From: Candidatus Hydrothermarchaeota archaeon
GTDB taxonomy: Archaea > Hydrothermarchaeota > Hydrothermarchaeia > Hydrothermarchaeales > BMS3B
Assembly: GCA_015521945.1 (NCBI GenBank)
Contig: WANG01000162.1
Location: 1-17,764 of the forward strand
DNA length: 17,764 nt
Direction: 5' to 3'
Shown: piece by piece, positions 1-5,653 of the stretch
Layout of the letters: every line of letters begins with the position of its first letter
How positions within the stretch are numbered: position 1 is the stretch's first letter
Notes under the pieces: model-generated
The model's input: only the letters and a program-made list of their open reading frames with translations
Databases searched by the model: none
What the model was told of the DNA's origin: nothing
Program-made: the position numbers and the translations under genes

Positions 1-59
1 GCCTCCTCTGGGACCTCCGAAGGCAGAGCACCCCGGAAGCTCTGGAGCAGCTGCTATAA
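1..59 (+). CDS. Possible C-terminal end of an unidentified protein (partial)
   Basis: The frame that starts at base 3 stays open to a TAA at 57-59 and reads LLWDLRRQSTPEALEQLL. Its codons mostly end in G or C, like the real genes of this window, and the sequence looks like an amphipathic C-terminal helix. Only 18 residues are visible, so no family can be named. Open frames this short also occur by chance in GC-rich DNA. The gene would be convergent with the surE/tRNA-Arg unit. Sequence to the left of the window would settle it. Confidence 0.4.
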   Translation, partial: LLWDLRRQSTPEALEQLL

Positions 60-200
60 GCCCCATCCTCCCAGCTTAGAAAACCCCAGCCCTTACTTTC
101 GCCACCTCCCATTCCTCAAGCAGGTGCCTCTCAACGTACACCCCACGCCAGCCATACCATAGAGCCGATAAACCAGAGGGCTCAGGTGGTGGCCAAAGCA

Positions 201-274
201 TGCCCCCGCCGGGATTTGAACCCGGGCCTAGACCTCCGCAGGGTCCCATTCTATCCAGACTATACTACGGGGGC
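201..274 (-). tRNA. tRNA-Arg, anticodon GCG
   Basis: Read on the minus strand, the 7-bp acceptor stem GCCCCCG/CGGGGGC is perfect. The T arm is CCGGG-TTCAAAT-CCCGG. The anticodon stem is GGACC/GGTCT with one G-T pair, and its loop CTGCGGA carries GCG, which reads the Arg codon CGC. The variable loop is 4 nt, the discriminator base is A, and no CCA is encoded. The D stem GTAT/GAAT has one A-A mismatch. The gene starts 34 nt downstream of the surE stop on the same strand and may be co-transcribed with it; no convincing TATA box of its own was seen. Confidence 0.93.
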
Positions 275-308
275 ATTCTGGCTCCAAGATTTGTGCACCC
301 TAACCTTA

Positions 309-1091
309 TCAACTTTTTTCCAGAATTCTTGCAAGCTCCCTTAGGGACTCAACACCCGCGTGGGAGGTCAGGTCCAGGCTGAGGGGAGATATGGAGATGC
401 ACCTCTCCACCCTCACGGCATGCACATCCGTACCCGGCTCCGCATCCCTAACAGGCTCCCCATCAATCCAGAAGTACCTCCTACCCCTCGGGTCCCTGCG
501 CTCCCTGAGGTGGGTCGTGTACATCCGCCTCGCCAGCCTGGTTACCCTCACTCCCCTCACGGGCTCCTCCGGCACGTTTATGTTCAGCACATCCACCCCC
601 TCTGGGAGCCCCCTTTCAAGCACGTACTCCGCGCACCTCCTGAGCACCTCCATGCAGTGGTTCATCTTCACCTCCGGCTGCACCTCATTGAACCTGCTCT
701 CGGAGTGCAGGGACACCGCTATTGACGCAACCCCCTGGCTGGCACCCTCCATGGCAGCCCCCACGGTTCCGCTGGTGGTAGCCTCGCAGCTCATGTTCTC
801 CCCCAAGTTGATTCCCGAGACTATGAGCTCCGGCTTCCTCTTCAGCACCCCGTAGATGCCCACAAGCACCGCATCCACGGGGGTGCCATCCACGGCGTAG
901 GCTTTCACGCCCTCAATCTTCACCTCGGCTATGCTCACGGGGCTCAGCAGGGAGATGCTCCTGCCGACCCCGCTCTTCTGGGTTGCGGGAGCAACCGCCG
1001 TGACCCTGCCAAGCCCCTGCACCGCCCTTATGGCAGCCCTCAGCCCCGGGGCGAAAATGCCATCATCATTAACCACCAGCACGTCCCTCAT
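309..1091 (-). CDS. surE: 5'/3'-nucleotidase SurE (survival protein E)
   Basis: SurE is a metal-dependent nucleoside monophosphate phosphatase of the cytoplasm, acting on 5'- and 3'-nucleotides. The N-terminus MRDVLVVNDDGIFAPG carries the hallmark NDDG metal-binding motif (Asn8, Asp9, Asp10), followed by the QKSGVGRS segment and the SGINLGEN motif, in the order expected for the family. I place the start at the ATG at 1091 rather than the in-frame ATG nine codons upstream: GGGTGG lies just before it and the NDDG motif then sits at its usual distance from the N-terminus. The resulting 260 aa is a normal family length. A TATA-like element centred near 1127 would start transcription about 10 nt before this ATG. 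tRNA-Arg follows downstream on the same strand. Confidence 0.95.
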   Translation of the reverse strand: MRDVLVVNDDGIFAPGLRAAIRAVQGLGRVTAVAPATQKSGVGRSISLLSPVSIAEVKIEGVKAYAVDGTPVDAVLVGIYGVLKRKPELIVSGINLGENMSCEATTSGTVGAAMEGASQGVASIAVSLHSESRFNEVQPEVKMNHCMEVLRRCAEYVLERGLPEGVDVLNINVPEEPVRGVRVTRLARRMYTTHLRERRDPRGRRYFWIDGEPVRDAEPGTDVHAVRVERCISISPLSLDLTSHAGVESLRELARILEKS

Positions 1092-1120
1092 GCACCACCC
1101 CTTCCCGGCTAACATCATCT

Positions 1121-1133
1121 GATAAAAATTTAC
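1121..1133. promoter_or_regulatory. AT-rich TATA element shared by surE and tRNA-Leu
   Basis: The element GATAAAAATTTAC lies between the divergent surE and tRNA-Leu genes. On the minus strand, a start 26-27 nt away would fall near 1100, a short leader before surE. On the plus strand, it would fall near 1154, about 13 nt before the tRNA 5' end. The spacing suits TBP-dependent initiation in both directions. This is inferred from position and composition only. Confidence 0.45.
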
Positions 1134-1166
1134 AGGTGTTAACTCTCGGATAAGCGGATGCTACCT

Positions 1167-1250
1167 GCGGGGGTAGCCAAGCGGCCAAAGGCGCCAGATT
1201 CAGGGTCTGGTCCCTGAGTGGGTTCGAGGGTTCAAATCCCTTCCCCCGCA
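1167..1250 (+). tRNA. tRNA-Leu, anticodon CAG
   Basis: The acceptor stem GCGGGGG/CCCCCGC is perfect and the discriminator is A. The D arm uses GCC/GGC. The anticodon stem CCAGA/TCTGG encloses the loop TTCAGGG with anticodon CAG, which reads the Leu codon CUG. A long variable arm (TCCCTGAGTGGGTTCG), typical of class II tRNAs such as Leu and Ser, precedes the T arm AGGG-TTCAAAT-CCCT. The leucine identity comes from the anticodon, and discriminator A agrees with it. No intron and no encoded CCA are present. Confidence 0.95.
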
Positions 1251-1549
1251 CTTGCAAACACCCGCAGTACCATAGGGTAGCGTATGAGCGTGATACGGCG
1301 ATTTACGGGAGACCCAAGTTGTAAACGCCCTCTGCAGAAACCTTCACCGCAACATTTGCATACAAGCACCTGCTTTCTTACTGCACATATTTACAACCTC
1401 AATGGCGAGCGTGCGAATGTAATCTTCTGGATGTATCCAAAATTCCGCTAATGAAGTTTTAACAGAGCGTCAGCGAATTTGAGTACGCATCCGCTTTGGC
1501 ACATAAAGAGGCGAGATGTGGAGCACCTCAGGGTGTCAGCAGTCATCTT
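1251..1549. other. Non-coding stretch, no gene recognised
   Basis: About 300 bases between tRNA-Leu and the HepT remnant contain no frame with convincing protein character on either strand, no tRNA-like fold and no obvious repeat. The composition shifts here from GC-rich to more balanced, and this continues into the toxin-antitoxin island. It may be decayed foreign DNA beside a tRNA gene, but no att-like duplication of the tRNA 3' end was found inside the window. Confidence 0.5.
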
Positions 1550-1762
1550 TTAGCCATGCTCCTTCAACTCCTCCAGTATTTTTTCAAATTTGGGTTTGAG
1601 AGGTGGAATCTCCTTTTCTATTACCTCCCATACGATTTCTAAATCAACACCATGATACTCATGGATAAGCTTATCTCTCATTCCTGCAATATATTTCCAC
1701 GGAATTTCGTGGTATTTATCTCTGATTTCTGAGGGAATTTTCTTTACTGCCTCTCCCATCAC
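1550..1762 (-). pseudogene. HepT-type HEPN toxin, N-terminally truncated remnant
   Basis: HepT proteins are HEPN-fold RNases that form toxin-antitoxin pairs with MntA nucleotidyltransferases. The fragment keeps the C-terminal half of the fold, including RDKLIHEY, which matches the RX4HXY active-site motif. Its best start is a GTG at 1762. The same frame stays open farther upstream, to a TAA that overlaps the end of the mntA-like gene, and still reads HepT-like sequence there (residues such as TVNAVIRSLEVMGEA). It has no start codon in that part, and the first roughly 35-40 residues of a normal 105-115 aa HepT are missing. The simplest reading is a deletion that fused the end of the antitoxin gene to the middle of hepT. 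A 70-aa product from the GTG is possible, but it would lack the helices that complete the HEPN bundle, so RNase activity is doubtful. Confidence 0.75.
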
Positions 1763-1814
1763 TTCTAGACTTCTAATAACAGCGTTTACAGTCTGTAATC
1801 CATGTATGTTCTTT

Positions 1815-2108
1815 TCATACTGTTACAACCTCTTCAAGGATATATTTTCCGATATTTGGCTTAAGTGCTTTTTTAGATACAAGATCTACTTTGATACCTA
1901 TCAAATTGCTCAGATATTCCTCCAGCTCAAGAAATTTAAAGAGTCCTATTGGTTTTTCTAATTCAATCAGTATGTCAACATCACTGTCTTCTTTCGCCTC
2001 CCCTCTCACAATAGAGCCAAAGATACCTATTTCTTTAACACCATACTTCTCTTTAAGCTCTTCCCTGTGCTTTCCTATAATTTCTTTTATTTCGTCAAGC
2101 GTTTTCAT
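1815..2108 (-). CDS. MntA-type minimal nucleotidyltransferase (antitoxin of HepT)
   Basis: These small proteins transfer AMP to a tyrosine of the partner HepT toxin and so silence it. The GSX10DXD signature is intact: Gly31-Ser32, then Asp43 and Asp45, with a third acidic residue at Asp75 (KVDLV). The length of 97 aa from the ATG at 2108 is normal. I prefer this ATG to the GTG at 2117 because a TATA-like TTTTAAAT at 2135-2142 would start the message a few bases before the ATG and after the GTG. The gene is AT-rich compared with its surroundings (one 60-base row of the adjoining hepT remnant counts 21 G+C), which suggests acquisition by transfer. Its partner downstream is broken, so the antitoxin now appears to stand alone. 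Confidence 0.88.
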   Translation of the reverse strand: MKTLDEIKEIIGKHREELKEKYGVKEIGIFGSIVRGEAKEDSDVDILIELEKPIGLFKFLELEEYLSNLIGIKVDLVSKKALKPNIGKYILEEVVTV

Positions 2109-2134
2109 TTTTGCCACCCACTTATCTTACTCGG

Positions 2135-2142
2135 TTTTAAAT
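2135..2142 (-). promoter_or_regulatory. TATA-like box of the mntA-like gene
   Basis: On the minus strand ATTTAAAA is preceded by the purine-rich GGGG, which resembles a BRE. Its centre is about 30 nt from the ATG at 2108, giving a nearly leaderless transcript. Confidence 0.4.
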
Positions 2143-2371
2143 CCCCTTAGAGTTACGGCATACTTGCGAGTGCCTCCCAGCTCCAGTGCCCATATCATCA
2201 ACAAACCCTATGTCAGTTCTTCCTAATAACTCTGTCGGAAGGTATTTGGACGAGCACCGAAGGCGGAATAACTGAGCGTGGATTATACCGAGAGAGTACG
2301 AGCGAGCCAAGGCGCCGAAAAGCAGCAAGGCATCACACTCAGAAGAGAGCTGAACACCCCCGCATACAGCG
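2143..2371. other. Intergenic stretch with short decayed-looking frames
   Basis: About 230 bases between mntA and the GINS gene hold no full gene. Two overlapping minus-strand frames end here. One, open from 2328, closes at 2137 with the residues VCRNSKGI. The other, shifted by one base, reads LELGGTRKYAVTLRGFKTE and stops at about 2128. The second looks like a genuine protein C-terminus but has a stop only about 26 codons upstream. The two may be pieces of one frameshifted gene fragment. No family is assigned. Confidence 0.3.
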
Positions 2372-2923
2372 CTACTTAACGCTCACCCTCTCCGCATCTC
2401 CCCTCTCCACCAGTATTCTGGCATTCGGCTCTGGCAGCGTAACCACATCCTCGGCCTTAAAATCCCCGTAAATCCTGCCATCCGCCCCAACTATCTGGGG
2501 CAGGTCACGCAGGATACGCACCGTCATGAACCCCACGCCACCCTCCTCCTTCTCCCTGCTCACCTCCTCCGGGTGCAGCACCTCCTCCCTTCCCTGCCTC
2601 AGCACCTCCACAAGCCTCTGCAGCACCTCCCTCTCCTCATCCGTCAGGTTCTCCAGCTCCTGCTCCCCTCCCTTGACGATGTATATGGCAAGATTAACTA
2701 TCTTATTCTCCCTCGTCTCATATATCGCCTTTATAAGATTTCTCATGTTCTCAAGCTCATTGAGCTTCACCGAGAGAAGCTCAAAATCCTCTATCCCCCT
2801 GCACTCCTCCAGCATCTCCTGCAGCATCCCCCTCGCTCTGGAGTAGAAGTCGGTGCCTATGTCCTGCAGGTACGGGGACGCCTTCTCCTTCCTCAGCAGC
2901 TCACGCAGCTCTCGGATGTCCAT
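2372..2923 (-). CDS. DNA replication complex GINS subunit (Gins51 type)
   Basis: GINS bridges the MCM helicase and the GAN/RecJ or primase parts of the archaeal replisome (CMG-like complex). The 183-aa protein has the layout of archaeal Gins51. An alpha-helical A domain covers residues 1 to about 115 and is rich in Leu, Glu and Arg. A charged linker follows, then a compact B domain from residue 133 with the characteristic run RILRDLPQIVGADGRIYGDF and the ending ARILVERGDAERV. The ATG at 2923 lies about 27 nt from the centre of the TTTTTATTTT element at 2946-2955, so the message is probably leaderless; no Shine-Dalgarno is seen. The neighbour upstream is rnpB, whose end uses the same T-rich element. 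A Gins23 partner was not found in the window. Confidence 0.88.
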   Translation of the reverse strand: MDIRELRELLRKEKASPYLQDIGTDFYSRARGMLQEMLEECRGIEDFELLSVKLNELENMRNLIKAIYETRENKIVNLAIYIVKGGEQELENLTDEEREVLQRLVEVLRQGREEVLHPEEVSREKEEGGVGFMTVRILRDLPQIVGADGRIYGDFKAEDVVTLPEPNARILVERGDAERVSVK

Positions 2924-2945
2924 CCTATATACAGGTTGATGCAGG

Positions 2946-2955
2946 AAAATAAAAA
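2946..2955 (-). terminator. T-rich tract: rnpB terminator and probable GINS TATA element
   Basis: Directly after the last base of the RNase P RNA P1 helix the minus strand reads TTTTTATTTT, a typical archaeal oligo-T terminator. The same tract is centred about 27 nt before the GINS start codon and fits a TATA box. One element may therefore serve both roles. Confidence 0.5.
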
Positions 2956-3275
2956 GGTGCCGTGCCGGGAGTAACCCGCCTTCTGTTCAGGAGGCATGCG
3001 CCTCCCTGGCAGCATTCGTCTGAGCGCCCAACCCGAGGCACGCCGCGGGTCGTCACGCCTCTTCTCGGGCTTGCATCCCCGGAGCTGGCCGTTTCACCGC
3101 CACCGCAGGGCATGCTCGGTCTTTCAACCTCATTGCGCACCTGCGGGGCGTATCGTTTCTGCTCCAGAGCTGCGCCTCTCGGCGCGGGGCTTGCGCCCCC
3201 CGGGTCCCGCGGAGATGGGCGGAGTTTCCTCACTCCTCACGGGGAGGAGCGTAAGCTGCCCTCCGGCTCGGCACC
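2956..3275 (-). ncRNA. rnpB: RNase P RNA (archaeal type A)
   Basis: This is the catalytic RNA that trims the 5' leader of precursor tRNAs. On the minus strand the conserved blocks occur in order: GAGGAAACTCCGCCC (CR-I, 5' half of P4), GCAGAAACGATACG (CR-II), GGTGAAACGGCCAGC (CR-III), and near the 3' end GAACAGAAGGCGGGTTAC (CR-V, 3' half of P4). The two ends pair into a P1 helix: GGTGCCGAGCCGG with CCGGCACGGCACC, 12 pairs with one A-A mismatch. The length of about 320 nt is normal for archaea. The frames that run through the region on both strands are shadows of this RNA. The 5' end is placed at the first base of P1. The TTTTTATT at 3282-3289 is too close to be its TATA box at that end, so the RNA may be processed from a longer transcript. 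Confidence 0.95.
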
Positions 3276-3293
3276 TCACTGAATAAAAAGAAG

Positions 3294-3815
3294 CTAACGT
3301 TCTCCAGATTGCACCTCCCTGAGCGCTCCCCTGAAAGCCTCTAAGAGCTCATCGTCAAAGGCAACCAGCACCACACGCTCCGGCAGCCCGTGCTCCCTGA
3401 AGTGGCGCTCAATCTCCTGAACCATGGCACGGGCAGCCACATCCTTCGGCACCCCGCCCACGCCCGTGCCCATCCCGGGGAACGCCAGGCTCCTGAACCC
3501 GTGCTCAAGAGCGCACTCAAGCGCAGCCTTGGTGGCTCTCCTCACCTTCTCCTCGGTGGTCCTCTGCGCCGGCTCCTCCATGGTGCTCGCATGTATCACC
3601 GCCCTGGCTATAAGCCTGCCGGCGGTGGTTGCAACCGCGTGTCCCACAGGAATGGGCGCCCTGGCTTTGGCCTCCCTCTCTATCTCCTCCCCGCCCCGCA
3701 TCTTTATGGCGAGCGCCACCCCTCCTCCCATCAAGCCGTAGCTGTTTGAAGGGTTAACTATGGCGTCAACCTCTGCCTCGGTTATATCCCCCTTTACCAC
3801 CTCTAACCTGCCCAT
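3294..3815 (-). CDS. Macrodomain protein, ADP-ribose binding
   Basis: Macrodomains bind ADP-ribose and its derivatives, and several remove ADP-ribose from proteins or hydrolyse O-acetyl-ADP-ribose. The 173-aa protein is a single stand-alone macrodomain of usual size. It has the starting strand LEVVKGDITEAEVDAIVNPSN with the conserved NPSN (residues 21-24), the glycine loop MGGGVA (29-34), the segment VIHAS (73-77), and the phosphate loop FPGMGTGVGG (112-121). It resembles the archaeal Af1521-type group. The gene begins 18 nt after the iron-sulfur gene stop and ends 18 nt before rnpB, all on the minus strand. Its substrate cannot be told from the sequence. Confidence 0.93.
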   Translation of the reverse strand: MGRLEVVKGDITEAEVDAIVNPSNSYGLMGGGVALAIKMRGGEEIEREAKARAPIPVGHAVATTAGRLIARAVIHASTMEEPAQRTTEEKVRRATKAALECALEHGFRSLAFPGMGTGVGGVPKDVAARAMVQEIERHFREHGLPERVVLVAFDDELLEAFRGALREVQSGER

Positions 3816-3833
3816 GCCCTGAGACGCCAGCCA

Positions 3834-4154
3834 CTACCTGCATGAGGAGCATCCGCTACCGCAGGCGCTGCCACCCGGGGCGTTAACCGCAAATCCGGAG
3901 CCGTAGGGGGTCTCCACGTAGTCAATCTCCGAGTCGGCCAAGTAAGCCTCAACCACCTCGCTCACGAATATCCTTATCCCGTTGCTCTCTATCTCCTTCT
4001 CACCCTCCTCAGCCTCCTTGGCGAGGGTGAGCCCGTAGCTGGGACCGCTGCATCCCATGCCGGCGATGTACACCTTTACCCCGTAGTCCTCCTTACCCTC
4101 CTCACGGAGAATCTTCTTTATCTCCTCGGCAGCCCTCTCAGTTATGCGCACCAT
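3834..4154 (-). CDS. A-type iron-sulfur cluster protein (IscA/HesB family)
   Basis: A-type proteins carry or scaffold Fe-S clusters for delivery to apoproteins. The 106-aa length and the order of motifs fit: RITERAAEEIKKIL at the start, Cys35 in AGMGCSGPSYGL, the strand RIFVS (residues 61-65), and a Cys-rich C-terminus. That terminus reads ACGSGCSSCR, so Cys98, Cys102 and Cys105 replace the usual CXC spacing of IscA (Cys99 and Cys101 by convention). AGGTGG lies four bases before the ATG. A TATA-like TTTTATTTTA at 4193-4203 would give a leader of about 17 nt. The gene heads a minus-strand series with the macrodomain gene and rnpB. The altered cysteine spacing makes its exact role (scaffold, carrier or specialised donor) uncertain. 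Confidence 0.9.
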   Translation of the reverse strand: MVRITERAAEEIKKILREEGKEDYGVKVYIAGMGCSGPSYGLTLAKEAEEGEKEIESNGIRIFVSEVVEAYLADSEIDYVETPYGSGFAVNAPGGSACGSGCSSCR

Positions 4155-4192
4155 TTTACCACCTTTTTAAACCACCCCGGCTGCCTGCCATC

Positions 4193-4203
4193 TTAAAATA
4201 AAA
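4193..4203 (-). promoter_or_regulatory. TATA-like box of the iron-sulfur protein gene
   Basis: TTTTATTTTAA on the minus strand sits about 44 nt upstream of the ATG at 4154, giving a predicted start near 4171 and a 17-nt leader that contains the AGGTGG ribosome binding site. Confidence 0.45.
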
Positions 4204-4211
4204 CCGTGCAA

Positions 4212-4233
4212 CCTTTAAGTTGTTACCCTTAAC
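4212..4233 (+). promoter_or_regulatory. ribK promoter with candidate operator
   Basis: A TATA-like CCTTTAAGT (4212-4220) would start transcription near 4243. Just inside it lies the inverted repeat GTTA-CCCT-TAAC (4222-4233), placed where a bound repressor would block initiation. RbkR-type riboflavin kinases are known archaeal regulators of riboflavin genes, so self-regulation here is a reasonable inference. The short arms make the site tentative. Confidence 0.35.
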
Positions 4234-4266
4234 GTGCCTGAGTAGCAACAAAAAGAGTGGTAGCTG

Positions 4267-4923
4267 ATGGAGCAGATAGGCATGCTGGTGGCGCTTGCGA
4301 GGGCTGGAGCCTACAGCGGGTATGTCAGGCTCTCAACTACGGAGCTGGGGGAGATGCTGGGCATCTCCCAGCAGGCAGTGTCCAGGCGGCTGAGGCAGCT
4401 TGAGGCTCAGGGGTACATAGTCAGGGACATCCACCCCCGGGGGCAGCGGGTCAAGCTCACCCCGCGCGGCAGGCGGGTGATTTCCAACCTGTATGCCGAG
4501 CTCAGGGGGATAATAGGGAAGGCGGAGGCGATAACCATAAGCGGCAAGGTGTGCTCCGGTCTTGGAGAGGGCAGCTACTACATGTCTCTGCCCGGCTACC
4601 TGAGGCAGTTTGAGCAGAAGCTGGGCTTCACCCCATACCCAGGGACCCTCAACCTGCAGCTCACCACCCAGGAGGACGTGCAGCTCAGGCAGGAGCTCGC
4701 CCACTTGGGGGGTATCGTAATAGAGGGGTTTGAGCATGAGGGCAGGAGGCTTGGAGATGTGGTGTGCTTCAGGGCGGAGGTCGGGGGGTACTCCGCAGGT
4801 GTGGTCATACCTGCCAGAACCCACCACACCCTGACCACCCTTGAGGTCATCGCTCCCGTCAACCTGCGCAGGGCTCTGGGTCTGAGGGACGGGGATGTTG
4901 TCCAGGTAAAGGTGTACGTGTAG
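4267..4923 (+). CDS. ribK: CTP-dependent riboflavin kinase with N-terminal HTH regulator domain (RbkR type)
   Basis: The enzyme phosphorylates riboflavin to FMN using CTP, the archaeal route. Residues 1 to about 85 form a MarR-like winged helix, with the recognition region LGEMLGISQQAVSRRLRQLE and the wing HPRGQRVKLTPRG. Residues 88-218 are the kinase domain (DUF120), with ISGKVCSGLGEGSYYMS (91-107), GFTPYPGTLNL (120-130), which holds the metal- and nucleotide-binding Thr/Asn, and ILEVIAPVNLR-like sequence near the end. Fused proteins of this type, called RbkR, combine enzyme and transcription factor. The ATG follows GAGTGGT. The ribB gene starts 12 nt after its stop, so both halves of the flavin pathway present here are co-transcribed, and five more genes follow. 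Confidence 0.95.
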   Translation: MEQIGMLVALARAGAYSGYVRLSTTELGEMLGISQQAVSRRLRQLEAQGYIVRDIHPRGQRVKLTPRGRRVISNLYAELRGIIGKAEAITISGKVCSGLGEGSYYMSLPGYLRQFEQKLGFTPYPGTLNLQLTTQEDVQLRQELAHLGGIVIEGFEHEGRRLGDVVCFRAEVGGYSAGVVIPARTHHTLTTLEVIAPVNLRRALGLRDGDVVQVKVYV

Positions 4924-4935
4924 CAGGTGACTGGA

Positions 4936-5640
4936 ATGAAAGCGATAGAGAGGGCGCTTGGTGCGCTCAGGAGCGGACTGCCGGTGCTGGTTTATGACGC
5001 TGACGGCAGGGAGGAGGAGACGGACGTGGTGATGGCTGCAAGCTTCATACAGCCAGAGCACGTGCGGATGATGCGCAGGGATGCGGGCGGGCTGATATGC
5101 GCGGCTCTACACCCAAGTATAGCCTCAAGGCTGGGGCTGCCCTTCCTGACCGAGGTGCTCAGCGCGGCGGCGGAGAGCTTTCCCGTGCTCAGGGCGCTGG
5201 AGCCCAGGGACATACCCTACGATGAGCGCTCTTCCTTCTCCATAACCGTGAACCACCGCAGGACCTTCACGGGCATAACCGACAGGGACAGAGCCCTCAC
5301 CCTGAGGGAGCTTGCGAGGCTGGCGGAGCTCAACGGTGACCTGAGGGAGGAGTTCGGCAGGCGCTTCCGCTCCCCGGGGCATGTGCCCCTGCTGAGGGCG
5401 CACGAGAGGCTGCTGGAAGGCAGGAGGGGGCACACGGAGCTCAGCGTTGCCCTGCTGGAGCTTGCAGGCCTCACCCCCGTCTCGGTTATATGCGAGATGA
5501 TGGGGGACTCGGGGGATGCCCTGAGCAAGGCTGAAGCCAGGCGCTACGCCGAGAGGCGAGGGCTGGTGTTTCTGGAGGGGGAGGAGCTGGTGGAGGCGTG
5601 GAGCGGGAGTAAGTTTTTTAAGCAGACCCCGGTAGTTTAA
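4936..5640 (+). CDS. ribB: 3,4-dihydroxy-2-butanone 4-phosphate synthase
   Basis: RibB converts ribulose 5-phosphate to 3,4-dihydroxy-2-butanone 4-phosphate plus formate, supplying the four-carbon unit of riboflavin. The sequence follows the archaeal enzyme closely: YDADGREEETDVVMAA near the N-terminus carries the acidic active-site loop, then DAGGLICAAL, DIPYDERSSFSITVNHR, FRSPGHVPLLRA, the conserved RRGHTELSVAL with its catalytic His/Glu pair, and ICEMMGDSGDALS. I choose the ATG at 4936 (234 aa) because AGGTGA lies exactly five bases before it; the upstream GTG at 4927 is part of that ribosome binding site. The gene ends 13 nt before a ferredoxin gene in the same operon. Confidence 0.96.
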   Translation: MKAIERALGALRSGLPVLVYDADGREEETDVVMAASFIQPEHVRMMRRDAGGLICAALHPSIASRLGLPFLTEVLSAAAESFPVLRALEPRDIPYDERSSFSITVNHRRTFTGITDRDRALTLRELARLAELNGDLREEFGRRFRSPGHVPLLRAHERLLEGRRGHTELSVALLELAGLTPVSVICEMMGDSGDALSKAEARRYAERRGLVFLEGEELVEAWSGSKFFKQTPVV

Positions 5641-5653
5641 AGAAGGTGAGTGC

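Noticed and set aside
1069..1257. Minus-strand frame of 62 codons over tRNA-Leu
   Set aside because: It is the antisense of the tRNA and the surE promoter region.
1251..1549. CRISPR-like or integrase-linked repeats beside tRNA-Leu
   Set aside because: No regularly spaced repeats and no copy of the tRNA 3' end were found within the window.
2925..3286. Open frames of 96-106 codons on both strands upstream of the GINS gene
   Set aside because: They lie over the RNase P RNA gene, whose conserved blocks and P1 pairing explain the sequence; the translations are Arg/Pro-rich and family-less.
4927..4935. GTG at 4927 as the ribB start
   Set aside because: It lies inside the AGGTGA ribosome binding site of the ATG at 4936, which gives the normal archaeal N-terminus.
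5605..5640. T-run near the end of ribB as a terminator
   Set aside because: It is inside the coding sequence and the ferredoxin gene follows within 13 nt with its own ribosome binding site, so read-through is expected.
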